Source: Peribacillus muralis
GTDB taxonomy: Bacteria > Bacillota > Bacilli > Bacillales > DSM-1321
Length of the DNA stretch: 64,000 nucleotides
NCBI RefSeq assembly: GCF_001645685.2
Contig: NZ_CP017080.1
Coordinates: forward strand, 3,525,051 to 3,589,050
Direction of reading: 5' to 3'
The position numbers and the translations under genes were made by a program. Positions 15,706 to 24,476 of the stretch are shown here, piece after piece. The notes under the pieces are model-generated. The model saw only the letters and a program-made list of their open reading frames with translations, was not told the DNA's origin and did not search any database. Each line of letters starts with the position of its first letter. Position 1 is the stretch's first letter.

Positions 15706-17289
15706 TCAGTTATTCAGGATTCCTTCTTCCCTTTTCCGTAAATCGATCCGTTTGATTTTACCGGAGGTCGTTTTAGGAAGTTCATCAAGAAACTCGATTT
15801 TCCTTGGATATTTATAAGGGGCCGTCGATTCTTTTACGTGCACTTGCAGTGTTTTGATCAAGCCCTCACTAAGCGGATCGATATCATCCATCAAGACGAC
15901 ATACGCCTTGACCACATTACCCCTTATTTCATCAGGACTGGCTATTACGGCACACTCTTTTACATATGGATGCTTGACGAGTGCATCCTCCACTTCAAAT
16001 GGCCCAATGGTATATCCGGAGCTGATGATGATATCATCGGCACGTCCTTCAAACCAAAAATACCCTTCTTCATCCTTTTTCGCTTGATCGCCGGTAATAT
16101 AATAATCACCGCGGAATTGCTTCGAGGTACGCTCGGGATCCTTGAAATATTCTTTAAAGAGTGCCGGTGTATCGACATGCACGGCAATATCCCCTACTAC
16201 ACCGGGAGCACAGGGGCTGCCAGAATCATCGATGATTTCCACATGGTTTCCTGGAGTCGGTTTGCCCATGGAGCCCAGTTTAATATCCATCCCTTTTGTT
16301 ACACCCACCAGCAGCGTATTTTCGGTTTGTCCATATCCGTCGCGGACTTCAATCTGGAAGTGGTTTTTGAACACCTCGAATACTTTTTGATTGAGGGGCT
16401 CACCAGCCGATACGGCACTATGAAGGTGTGAAAGATCATAGTCATCAAGATTATCAACCTTGGCCAGCAGCCGGTACTCGGTTGGTGTACAGCATAATGC
16501 ATTCACTTTGTAATCCTGAAGCAGCTGAAGGTATTTTTTCGCCTCAAATTTCCCATGATAGGCCAGACCTGTCGCTCCCGTGCCGAGAACAGCCAGGAAA
16601 GGACTCCAGATCCATTTTTGCCACCCTGGACCGGCCGTTGCCCAAACCACATCCCCCTCACTGATGCCAAGCCAGTTTGCAGCTGACGTTTTCAGATGGG
16701 CATAAGCCCAGCCGTGAGTATGGACGACTCCTTTAGGATGTCCTGTCGTTCCGGAAGTGTAAGATAGGAAGGCCATATCCTCACTCCTCGTGGTGACCAT
16801 TGCCAGCTGATCCGACTCTGCGTCGGCAAGCTCATTCAAATCAAGCCAATGCTTCACCGGCTTTCCGATTGAGAATTTCAGGAGGCCAGCCGCCCCTTTG
16901 ACCTCGTCCAGTTCAGGAGTATATTCATGAAAGCTGATTATCCCTTTGACATCACCATGGTCGATACGATACTCCAGATCCTTTGCGCGGAGCATTTCGG
17001 AGCAAGGAATGACGATCATGCCTATTTTTAATGCGGCTAAATAAACCTGATACGCCTCTACCAAGCGAGGAATGATGATCAGGACCGTATCGCCTTTCCC
17101 CAACCCTTCTTTCTTGAAGGCATTTCCGATTTTATTGGCACTTTTAAGTAATTTTTCATATGTAAGTTGTTTCTTCTCTCCGGCTTCGTTCTCCCAAAGA
17201 ACAGCAACTTGTTCTGGATTATTCGCAAAAACTTCCATTTCACTCACTAAGTTGTACTGTTCCGGAGCTAATAAATCTTCACGTTTCAT
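15706..17289 (-). CDS. mbcS: Acyl-CoA synthetase MbcS-like (methylbutyryl-CoA synthetase)
   Basis: A 527-aa AMP-forming ligase of the ANL superfamily, similar to B. subtilis YtcI/MbcS. It activates short branched carboxylic acids to CoA esters for branched-chain fatty acid synthesis. Visible motifs are YTSGTTGHPKG (phosphate loop), DGYGQTE, TGDQAKKDEEGYFWFEGRADD and the terminal TTSGKIKR with the adenylation lysine. The ATG at 17289 has GGAGGGG six bases upstream; a TTG frame start at 17304 would fall on that site. It sits next to ytcJ as in B. subtilis. Confidence 0.9.
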   Translation of the reverse strand: MKREDLLAPEQYNLVSEMEVFANNPEQVAVLWENEAGEKKQLTYEKLLKSANKIGNAFKKEGLGKGDTVLIIIPRLVEAYQVYLAALKIGMIVIPCSEMLRAKDLEYRIDHGDVKGIISFHEYTPELDEVKGAAGLLKFSIGKPVKHWLDLNELADAESDQLAMVTTRSEDMAFLSYTSGTTGHPKGVVHTHGWAYAHLKTSAANWLGISEGDVVWATAGPGWQKWIWSPFLAVLGTGATGLAYHGKFEAKKYLQLLQDYKVNALCCTPTEYRLLAKVDNLDDYDLSHLHSAVSAGEPLNQKVFEVFKNHFQIEVRDGYGQTENTLLVGVTKGMDIKLGSMGKPTPGNHVEIIDDSGSPCAPGVVGDIAVHVDTPALFKEYFKDPERTSKQFRGDYYITGDQAKKDEEGYFWFEGRADDIIISSGYTIGPFEVEDALVKHPYVKECAVIASPDEIRGNVVKAYVVLMDDIDPLSEGLIKTLQVHVKESTAPYKYPRKIEFLDELPKTTSGKIKRIDLRKREEGILNN

Positions 17290-17376
17290 TTTCTTCCCCT
17301 CCAATTATGAACTCTTAGTACCTACTCATTATATAAGATACTGCTCCTGCATATCCATTTATTTTTATAAATAAAT

Positions 17377-17408
17377 AAAGAGAGCCGGTTAAAACACCCA
17401 CTCTCTTT
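17377..17408. other. Hairpin upstream of mbcS
   Basis: AAAGAGAG and CTCTCTTT are separated by 16 bases and followed by T-rich sequence on the minus strand. It could be a leader hairpin or a second terminator after sspA. The rest of the 17290-17577 gap shows only two copies of CCGGCCGTT (near 17503 and 17546) and no credible gene. Confidence 0.4.
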
Positions 17409-17577
17409 ATATTAAAGAAAAATTGAAGCTTTTAATTTATAAACGATGCAGTAGATTTCATAATAGGAAAAAACCATGCACTGTACCAAGTCGACGCTCA
17501 TATTTCCGGCCGTTCTCTCCAATAATTCGACCTGCTACCCACTTTTTCCGGCCGTTCATGAATTGGAGACAAACAGA

Positions 17578-17604
17578 AGAGAGCGGGTTCAGAACCCGCT
17601 CTCT
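17578..17604 (-). terminator. Intrinsic terminator of sspA
   Basis: A 12-bp perfect stem (AGAGAGCGGGTT / AACCCGCTCTCT) lies 19 bases past the sspA stop. Confidence 0.8.
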
Positions 17605-17622
17605 GTAGCCATATTTATGAAA

Positions 17623-17829
17623 TTATCTTTTGTACCCTCCGCCTAATTGTTGTTCAGCCATTTGAACAAGGCGTTTTGTGATTTCTCCACCAACTGAACC
17701 GTTAGCGCGAGCAGTTGTATCTGCACCAAGTTGTACGCCGAATTCAGAAGCGATTTCATATTTCATTTGTTCTAGAGCTTGTTCCACTCCAGGTACCAAT
17801 AATTCGTTTGAGCTGTTGTTGTTTGCCAT
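17623..17829 (-). CDS. sspA: Alpha/beta-type small acid-soluble spore protein
   Basis: A 68-aa forespore DNA-binding protein that saturates spore DNA and protects it from UV and heat. It has the family features: an N-terminal Asn/Ser stretch and [23 protein letters not shown] containing the GPR protease cleavage region. [17 protein letters not shown] follows as the second helix. A strong AAGGAGGTG precedes the ATG. It sits between mbcS and thiI, the position of sspA in B. subtilis. Other paralogues would be expected elsewhere in the genome. Confidence 0.97.
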   Translation of the reverse strand: MANNNSSNELLVPGVEQALEQMKYEIASEFGVQLGADTTARANGSVGGEITKRLVQMAEQQLGGGYKR

Positions 17830-17853
17830 GTGTTTTTCACCTCCTTGTGATTA

Positions 17854-17884
17854 TAGAGTGTGTTAAAACACATGGCTTCATTCG
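17854..17884 (-). promoter_or_regulatory. Sigma-G-like promoter of sspA
   Basis: The -35 CGAATG (consensus TGAATR, one mismatch) and -10 CACTCTA (consensus CATACTA, two mismatches) are separated by 18 bases, just upstream of the sspA binding site. Confidence 0.6.
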
Positions 17885-17911
17885 CACATTTTTATTGGTA
17901 ATTACAGGATA

Positions 17912-19123
17912 TTAAAATAAGTCTTCCATGGCTTCTTCCTTATCGAATGTCTGGCCCGGTTTGATGGTCAGGATTTCGGTTTCGGTCACCGCTTTTTCAA
18001 TCAAGGAGTCGAAGTCGACGAAGCTCTCATAGTAATTGACTTTTTCACGTTTTGGCTTCGTTTTTGGACTTGCCGGAGTAAACACTGTACAGCAGTCTTC
18101 ATACGGGAGATTGGATATTTCAAACGTATCAAGCTCCCTGGCAATTTTGATGATCTCGGTTTTATCCATCGTGATTAGCGGACGCAAAATCGGAGTATTC
18201 GTCACCTCATTGATGGCAAACATGCTGCTCATAGTCTGACTTGCCACCTGTCCAAGGCTTTCGCCGGTGATGATTGCCATCGATTCCTCTTTTTCACGGA
18301 TTTTATCGGCGACGCGCATCATCAAGCGGCGAGTCGTGGTCATTGAGTAGTTTTCCGGAATCTGTTTTTGGATCAATAGCTGAATTTCCGTGAATGGCAC
18401 GATATGCACTTTCATGCTTCCATTTATTTCAGCAAGCTTTCCGGCCAGATCAATGACCTTTTGCCTTGACCGCTCACTTGTGAAAGGAGGACTGTAAAAA
18501 TGGATCGCCTCGACATCCAAACCGCGTTTCATCGAGAGGAATCCAGCGACTGGGCTATCAATGCCGCCTGAAAGCATCAGCATCGCCTTTCCGCTTGATC
18601 CGAATGGAAGCCCTCCTGCACCCTGGATGATTTCACCCGTCATGTATACAGCCTCACGTCTCACTTCCACTAGCAGATTCAAATCAGGGTTCTTGACATC
18701 CACTGTTACATCTTCTGTATTGCGAAGCAAATGTCCGCCAAGTGCCCTGTTAATCTCATCTGTATTATAGGGAAAATCCTTATCCGCCCTCTTGGTCGTG
18801 ATTTTGAACGTGCCTACCTCTTCAGAAGTTTGATTAAGGTAGTAAAGCGCTGCCGTCTTCATCACTTCCAGATCACGCTCGACCTTTATCGCTGGGCTAA
18901 TAGACTGAATCCCAAATATCCCTTTCAACCGTTCAATGACAGGCTTATGGTCGACCCCGTTCAGGAGAACGTACATCCGCTCGCGGTTTGCCGTAAGCAC
19001 TACACCGTCAATATCCTTTAAACTCCAGCGGATATGTGCCTTCATTTTGTCTACGAAGCCTTTACGATTTCGTTTTTTTGTGGAGATTTCCCCATAGCGG
19101 ATAATTATATGATCAAATTTCAT
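17912..19123 (-). CDS. thiI: tRNA 4-thiouridine synthetase ThiI
   Basis: A 403-aa cytosolic enzyme that adenylates U8 of tRNA for sulfur insertion and is also linked to thiazole synthesis for thiamin. It has an N-terminal ferredoxin-like plus THUMP region (about 60-165) and the PP-loop SGGIDS at 185-190. YEDCCTVFTP lies near residue 345. As in other Bacillus ThiI proteins, there is no C-terminal rhodanese domain. Its start overlaps the stop of the cysteine desulfurase gene by four bases, so sulfur donor and acceptor are coupled. Confidence 0.97.
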   Translation of the reverse strand: MKFDHIIIRYGEISTKKRNRKGFVDKMKAHIRWSLKDIDGVVLTANRERMYVLLNGVDHKPVIERLKGIFGIQSISPAIKVERDLEVMKTAALYYLNQTSEEVGTFKITTKRADKDFPYNTDEINRALGGHLLRNTEDVTVDVKNPDLNLLVEVRREAVYMTGEIIQGAGGLPFGSSGKAMLMLSGGIDSPVAGFLSMKRGLDVEAIHFYSPPFTSERSRQKVIDLAGKLAEINGSMKVHIVPFTEIQLLIQKQIPENYSMTTTRRLMMRVADKIREKEESMAIITGESLGQVASQTMSSMFAINEVTNTPILRPLITMDKTEIIKIARELDTFEISNLPYEDCCTVFTPASPKTKPKREKVNYYESFVDFDSLIEKAVTETEILTIKPGQTFDKEEAMEDLF

Positions 19124-20268
19124 TTCGCAACCCTCATTATTTTTTCTAAATTAGCGACAATTTTCTGTATCGCTGCCAGAACTTGCTTCGCTTCATCCAG
19201 CCCATTTCCATAGGTGGTGCTGATGCGGATGACGCTTTCGGAACGCGCTTGATCGTGGAACATCGCATCCACCGTTTTGCTTACCGCCCTTTTTTTTGAA
19301 GAACAGGCACTGGTCGTCGAAACGATGATTCCATCCGATTCGAGTGCATGCAGCAATACCTCCGATTTAAGCAGCGGTACGGAAAAATTCAAAATATGGG
19401 GTGCACCCTCCTCAGGGCTGTTGACCAGCACCCCTTGCATTTCCATTAACCCTTTATATAAGTGTTTTTTTATTTGCTCAAGCTTATCATGATACAGCAA
19501 TTGATTGTTCATACTAATACGAAAAGCTTTGGAAAGGGCGACGATTCCCGCGACATTTTCCGTACCGCTCCTGATTTTCGTTTCTTGGTTGCCCCCGTGG
19601 AACAGCGGATCGATCCGAACGCCTTCGCGAACGTATAGGAAGCCTGTCCCCTTCAAGCCGTGGATCTTGTGTCCGGAGTAGGTGCATATATCAACATAAG
19701 CTTCCCGTAATGACAGAGGAACCTTGCCTGCCCCCTGCACATTATCGACATGAAAGAGCACGTTCGGATACTGACTTAGCACTTTTCCCACTTCAGCAAT
19801 CGGCTGGACCGAGCCTACCTCGTTATTGACATGCATGATGGAAACCAATACGGTATCCTCCCTCAATGCATCCTTAAGATCCGACAATTCAATCTGCCCC
19901 GATTCGTTAACTGGCAGAATGCTGATTTCGAAGCCCGCATGCATCAATGATTGGCATGCATCTTCGACGGACGGATGCTCGATTGCCGTCGTGATGATGT
20001 GTTTGCCACGATTCATCCGAGAGTGGGCGGCACCTTTAATGGCAAGATTATTCCCTTCCGTTCCGCCGGAAGTGAAATAGATTTCCGAGCTGTTTACCTG
20101 TAATAAATCAGCGACCTGCTTTCGCGCTGCAGAAAGGAGTTTTTCGGATTGAACCCCCAGCCCATGAAGCGAGGACGGATTGCCAAAATAATCAGATGAT
20201 ACCTTTAGGAAAGATTCCAGTACTTCCGGATATGGCTTGGTTGTTGCACTATTATCGAAATAAATCAT
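19120..20268 (-). CDS. nifZ: Cysteine desulfurase NifZ (dedicated partner of ThiI)
   Basis: A 382-aa PLP enzyme that takes sulfur from cysteine and passes it to ThiI for s4U8 formation. The PLP-binding lysine is K201 in YSGHKIHG. The catalytic cysteine is C322 in TTSACSSKKRA, in the loop typical of NifS/IscS proteins. The HVDNVQGAGK segment departs slightly from the usual HVDAVQ. The ATG at 20268 has GAAGGTG six bases upstream; a frame start at 20283 overlaps that site. In B. subtilis braB separates nifZ from ezrA, but not here. Confidence 0.95.
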   Translation of the reverse strand: MIYFDNSATTKPYPEVLESFLKVSSDYFGNPSSLHGLGVQSEKLLSAARKQVADLLQVNSSEIYFTSGGTEGNNLAIKGAAHSRMNRGKHIITTAIEHPSVEDACQSLMHAGFEISILPVNESGQIELSDLKDALREDTVLVSIMHVNNEVGSVQPIAEVGKVLSQYPNVLFHVDNVQGAGKVPLSLREAYVDICTYSGHKIHGLKGTGFLYVREGVRIDPLFHGGNQETKIRSGTENVAGIVALSKAFRISMNNQLLYHDKLEQIKKHLYKGLMEMQGVLVNSPEEGAPHILNFSVPLLKSEVLLHALESDGIIVSTTSACSSKKRAVSKTVDAMFHDQARSESVIRISTTYGNGLDEAKQVLAAIQKIVANLEKIMRVAK

Positions 20269-20452
20269 GGGTTCACCTTCCATGTATTGAATCTATGATG
20301 GTCATTCTATTACAAATCGTAATGATTGTTGCTGTTGCAACTACTAATATTAACATAATTGAATTTGAAAGAGAATGTAAATCAATGGTCGTGTCTTGAA
20401 AGAACACGCAAATAAGTGGGTAATCGGCCTTAGCCACACCAATCGTGTCCCA

Positions 20453-20480
20453 AATCAAAAAACCCGCCATGGCGGGTTTC
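20453..20480 (-). terminator. Intrinsic terminator of ezrA
   Basis: The stem AAACCCGCC / GGCGGGTTT begins at the ezrA stop. TTTTTTGATTT follows on the minus strand. Confidence 0.9.
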
Positions 20481-22173
20481 AAGATAGGACTTCTTCAATA
20501 TTCGCCCCTATTTTCCGTAAGCTGCCCGGGTCGACCTTTTCGATCGCCGTGGCTGCCGTTTCCAATGCAGCTTGATATTCATAGCTGCGGAATTTCGCCT
20601 CTGCTTCCCTAAGGCTGTCCGCAACCGTATCATGACTGCTGCGGTAACGGTTTCCGAATTGTATTACCTTTTCGGCCAAATACATATGCTCGATCAATTC
20701 ATGTGCCTTTTCGTAAACCTTATTCACCTGTTGGACCGCTTTTTCTAAAAAGATGTATACAGCCGCCATATCAAGAGGCTTTTCTTCGAGTTTATTTTGA
20801 ACGTCCTCGATGCTCTCTTGGGCTTCCTGAAGCACGGTTTTGTACTCTTCAGGGAGCCCGGGAATATTGCTTTTGGAAATTAGACGGCCCGTATCGACCA
20901 TCTTCCGCTTCAATCCCGCCAATGAATCCCTCGCGTCCATTTCATCTTTTCGCAAAGCCTGTAATGTAACGGTAAAGTCTTTCTGATTTTCCTGTAATTC
21001 TTGCAGCTGTGCTGAAAGCCCCTGCATCTCTTCACTGATCAAGGAGCTTGCCATCACATTATCCTCCATCTTCAAGACAAGCAACTGATGGCGTTTCGAA
21101 ATTTGGGCAATCTGCTTTTCCATTTTCCGTTGTGCATCAAGCTCGTTTTCCGTCAGATGATAGGTGTGCTGCACATGTATCGTTTCGACTTTGAGCTTAT
21201 CGCTCTCATATTCAAGGTCACTTATCGTTTTCCTGAGTACTTCATCATTTTTCAAGATATACTGTTTGGAGAGTACCTCTTTCTCCAACAGGTCATATAG
21301 GACATCGATGCTTTCATGCATATCTTTAATGCCTTTTTCGACCACTTCCGTTTCGGCATTTTCCAATTGCGTTTTATAAAGCTCCAGTTCCTCCTCAAGC
21401 CTTGATATCTCCTGCTGAAAATGGATATGGCTCAACAGGTATCCCTGTCCTGACATCTCCTCGTATCCATCCTTCAATTCATTGATTTGGGCATGCAGCT
21501 CGGATTGGCTGTCAACCAGTAATTTTGGAAGCATCTCCATTTTGACGGCCAGGACCGCCAGCTTGTCCTTTATGGATAGAACAAGCTCCCTCGCATTCAA
21601 GTAATTCCCGTTTTCCGTTTCTTCTTCATACTTTTGCAGAACCTGCAATACATCATCAAGGGAGCTTTCCAGCTTATCCGCCGCTTTCCCATAATTGTGT
21701 CTATGTGCAAGCAATGATTTCTTCAGTTGGCGGTAGGATTCTTTTATATCCTCGATTTCCAAGCGATTCTTCTCTTCACTGCCTACGAGTTCATTCAATT
21801 CATATAAGATTTTTTTGATCATTTCCTCGATTTCATTCAGCATGACGGTAATTTTGTGCTGTACCTCTTTCGACCGGCGGAACCGGTATTTATCGACAAA
21901 CTCCTCTGCATCGAATAAAAGCTCTTCGACCTTCGGCATATGGTCCGTAATGATAGCGTCCCATTCGATACGCCAGTTTTCGAACATTTCCTCCGTTTCA
22001 CCAGTCATGTTCAATTGTTTGACTTTAGAAAGCTCTTCCAGCACGGGGCGGTGCATGATGCTTATTTTCCAGGACTCCAGTCGATCGATTTCTTTAAAAT
22101 ATCTCTTTTTGAAAAAATAACCCCAAATGATGAAAACCAAAATTAATACGATTACCCCAAGTATGTACTCCAT
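20479..22173 (-). CDS. ezrA: Septation ring formation regulator EzrA
   Basis: A 564-aa protein with a single N-terminal membrane segment at about 3-22 and KKRYFKEIDRLE after it. The rest is an almost wholly helical, coiled-coil-rich cytoplasmic domain built of spectrin-like repeats. EzrA restrains FtsZ ring formation at the poles and helps coordinate PBP1 at the septum. The length matches B. subtilis EzrA (562 aa). It is divergent from hisJ, as expected for this locus. Confidence 0.97.
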   Translation of the reverse strand: MEYILGVIVLILVFIIWGYFFKKRYFKEIDRLESWKISIMHRPVLEELSKVKQLNMTGETEEMFENWRIEWDAIITDHMPKVEELLFDAEEFVDKYRFRRSKEVQHKITVMLNEIEEMIKKILYELNELVGSEEKNRLEIEDIKESYRQLKKSLLAHRHNYGKAADKLESSLDDVLQVLQKYEEETENGNYLNARELVLSIKDKLAVLAVKMEMLPKLLVDSQSELHAQINELKDGYEEMSGQGYLLSHIHFQQEISRLEEELELYKTQLENAETEVVEKGIKDMHESIDVLYDLLEKEVLSKQYILKNDEVLRKTISDLEYESDKLKVETIHVQHTYHLTENELDAQRKMEKQIAQISKRHQLLVLKMEDNVMASSLISEEMQGLSAQLQELQENQKDFTVTLQALRKDEMDARDSLAGLKRKMVDTGRLISKSNIPGLPEEYKTVLQEAQESIEDVQNKLEEKPLDMAAVYIFLEKAVQQVNKVYEKAHELIEHMYLAEKVIQFGNRYRSSHDTVADSLREAEAKFRSYEYQAALETAATAIEKVDPGSLRKIGANIEEVLS

Positions 22174-22341
22174 GCCAGGCCCCCTGTTCTAGTCCTTACA
22201 GTCTTGCTCTATTATATATCAATTTTTAAAATGTTAAATTTAATGCTTTTATGATACCATGTTAGCAATAATTTTTGATGAGAAAAATGATTTTTTTGTA
22301 GAAAATTGCTACAAATACCTGTTTTTTGGGAGGGAATGGCC

Positions 22342-23145
22342 ATGAAAGCTGATAGTCACGTGCATTCTCCGTTTTGCCCTCACGGCTCTTCGGATACTTT
22401 CGATGAATATATCACGCGGGGAATCGAGCTCGGATTAAAGGAAATCACATTTACGGAACACGCACCCTTACCTCGGGAGTTCCAGGACCCGACACCAGAA
22501 AAGGACAGTGGCATGGACGCTGCCCTGCTCCCCGAATACTTTAAGGAGCTCGGCGCATTGAAAGAACGCTATAAGAACAAAATCTTGATCAAAACCGGGC
22601 TGGAAGTTGACTTTATAGAGGGCCATGAGAAAGCAACGAAGGAATTGCTCGATGAAATCGGGGAGTTCCTGGACGATAGCATCCTTTCCGTCCATTTCAT
22701 CAAGATCCAAAATAATTGGCACTGCATGGATTTCAGTGCAGATGAGTTCGGTCAGATTGCTGAAAAAATAGGATCCGTCGAAGCTCTATATGCCAAATAC
22801 TATGATACATTAGAAAAATCGATTGAAGCTGATCTAGGCCCATATAAGCCTATGCGGATCGGACATATCACCCTGGTCCATAAATTCCAGCGGCGCTATC
22901 CACCTGCACTGAATTTTGACGAGCGTGTTTACAGGGTGCTGGACATGATCAAGAAAGAAAAATACCATCTGGATTATAATGGCGCCGGGCTTGTAAAACC
23001 GCTTTGCGGCCAGCCGTATCCGCCAGAACGGTTTGCCAGACGTGCCATGGATCTCGGCATTCCGCTTGTTTATGGTTCCGATGCCCATCAGGCTAAAGAT
23101 TTGGGACAAGGCTACCAAGCTCTCATTTCAGAGTTCAATGGATGA
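22342..23145 (+). CDS. hisJ: Histidinol-phosphatase (PHP family)
   Basis: A 267-aa enzyme that dephosphorylates L-histidinol phosphate in histidine synthesis. PHP metal motifs are seen in order: DSHVHSPFC, EHAP, EVDFIEGHE, SVHFIK, RIGHITLVHK and YGSDAHQA. The ATG at 22342 has GGGAGG eight bases upstream; the frame extends to 22306 without a site. Placement between ezrA and refZ matches B. subtilis hisJ, away from the main his operon. Confidence 0.95.
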   Translation: MKADSHVHSPFCPHGSSDTFDEYITRGIELGLKEITFTEHAPLPREFQDPTPEKDSGMDAALLPEYFKELGALKERYKNKILIKTGLEVDFIEGHEKATKELLDEIGEFLDDSILSVHFIKIQNNWHCMDFSADEFGQIAEKIGSVEALYAKYYDTLEKSIEADLGPYKPMRIGHITLVHKFQRRYPPALNFDERVYRVLDMIKKEKYHLDYNGAGLVKPLCGQPYPPERFARRAMDLGIPLVYGSDAHQAKDLGQGYQALISEFNG

Positions 23146-23159
23146 CTAATATATCCACT

Positions 23160-23804
23160 TCAGGCCCTCCCCACTAACTGTGGTTCGAAGTCCTTTGCAA
23201 TGAAAAGGGTATCCTGCAGAAAACGCCCGACCTCATTCGCATAAATATTCGTGTAATAGGCTTCCTGTGGAAACACATGAAGCACATCCATCGCATAATG
23301 GGTATGCAGGACAGGAGCCGTAAGCAGGCCCTTCAGCTGCAGCAAATACATCGGGATCGAGACCGAGTGGAAGCTCCTGTTCTTGATTCCTTGTTCCAAA
23401 ATATATTGAAAATAAGACTTTTCCTTTGTAAAATAAGTCGAATGAATTTCCCGGTTTAAATTGGAATCGAGTGATGATTCCCCATATATGAACCGTGCAG
23501 CCAGGAAGTTTTCCCTCTGGAAGGAGAGAATGCCCTTCACTAGATTCAGTAAGCAGTGCTGCGGTCCTTTAAGATCGAGAAGGGTCATGTTCGTCTCAAG
23601 GACCAGGATATAGTCCTCTAAATAGGAAGTGAAACAGAATTCAAGCAGCCCCTGCTTATTTTTGAAATAGTAGGCAATATTTGCAGCATTCACTTTCGCT
23701 TTATTGGCAATATCCCGGATTGAAGTCGCATGGTAACCTTTCAGATGAAATAAATGCAATGCAGCTTCGACAATGGCTTGTTTCGTTGGCGTCTGGCGAT
23801 TCAT
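23160..23804 (-). CDS. refZ: TetR-family regulator RefZ
   Basis: A 214-aa protein with an N-terminal TetR helix-turn-helix (TSIRDIANKAKVNAANIAYYF, about 26-46) and a C-terminal helical dimer domain. In B. subtilis RefZ (YttP) binds motifs near the origin-proximal chromosome region and tunes Z-ring placement during sporulation. It is slightly longer than the 202-aa B. subtilis protein. The upstream region carries a short palindrome ACAAGTCTTGT at 23831-23841. This could be a RefZ site, but I cannot confirm the motif. Confidence 0.9.
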   Translation of the reverse strand: MNRQTPTKQAIVEAALHLFHLKGYHATSIRDIANKAKVNAANIAYYFKNKQGLLEFCFTSYLEDYILVLETNMTLLDLKGPQHCLLNLVKGILSFQRENFLAARFIYGESSLDSNLNREIHSTYFTKEKSYFQYILEQGIKNRSFHSVSIPMYLLQLKGLLTAPVLHTHYAMDVLHVFPQEAYYTNIYANEVGRFLQDTLFIAKDFEPQLVGRA

Positions 23805-23958
23805 TCAGGCAATCCCTCGCTTTCTTTGAGACAAGTCTTGTGGACTATTTCTGCACGAATGAGGCTGAATCCTTTAGTAAGTTCTCGACAATTTACCAAC
23901 AATCAAGCAATATGAGTTGAATGTGCTGTAAAAATATGAGGAAGACAGGTGAACGCTT

Positions 23959-24438
23959 TTGTTTAATGTCGAAATGTATCAAGGAAAAAAAGAAAAAAAC
24001 TATGAACTGGTCCAAAAACAACTTTCAGCCTTATTGGAAGGTGAAACGAACCGGATAGCCAATTTAAGCAATGCAGCGGCTTTACTGAATCAGTTCCTTG
24101 ATGAAATCAATTGGGTCGGCTTCTACTTATACGAAGAAGACCAATTGATATTGGGACCATTCCAGGGGCTTCCGGCCTGTGTCCGCATCCCCATGGGCAG
24201 AGGTGTCTGCGGGACTTCCGCGGCCACTGGAAAAACCTTGCGCATCGAGGATGTTCATCAATTCCCTGGACATATCGCCTGTGATGCTGCATCACGATCG
24301 GAAATTGTCATCCCACTCATGCAGGGAGGCCAGTTGATTGGTGTTCTTGATATCGACAGCCCGATCACGGACAGATTCGACGAAATCGATCAGCAGGGAC
24401 TCGAGAAGTTCGCAGAGATCCTTACCACCCATATATGA
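23959..24438 (+). CDS. ytsP: Free methionine-(R)-sulfoxide reductase (GAF domain, YtsP)
   Basis: A 159-aa single-GAF-domain enzyme that reduces free methionine-R-sulfoxide. The three cysteines of the fRMsr family are present: C74 in LPACVRIP, C84 in RGVCGTSA and C108 in HIACDAAS. The start codon is TTG with AGGTGA six bases upstream; the next in-frame ATG would lose the first residues of the family. It lies between refZ and dgcP as in B. subtilis. Confidence 0.93.
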   Translation: MFNVEMYQGKKEKNYELVQKQLSALLEGETNRIANLSNAAALLNQFLDEINWVGFYLYEEDQLILGPFQGLPACVRIPMGRGVCGTSAATGKTLRIEDVHQFPGHIACDAASRSEIVIPLMQGGQLIGVLDIDSPITDRFDEIDQQGLEKFAEILTTHI

Positions 24439-24446
24439 CATGAAAG

Positions 24447-24476
24447 GGAGCGGCTCACACAAGCTGCTCCTTTTTC
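24447..24476 (+). terminator. Intrinsic terminator of ytsP
   Basis: The stem GGAGCGGCT / AGCTGCTCC with a T5 run lies between the convergent ytsP and dgcP genes. Confidence 0.85.
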
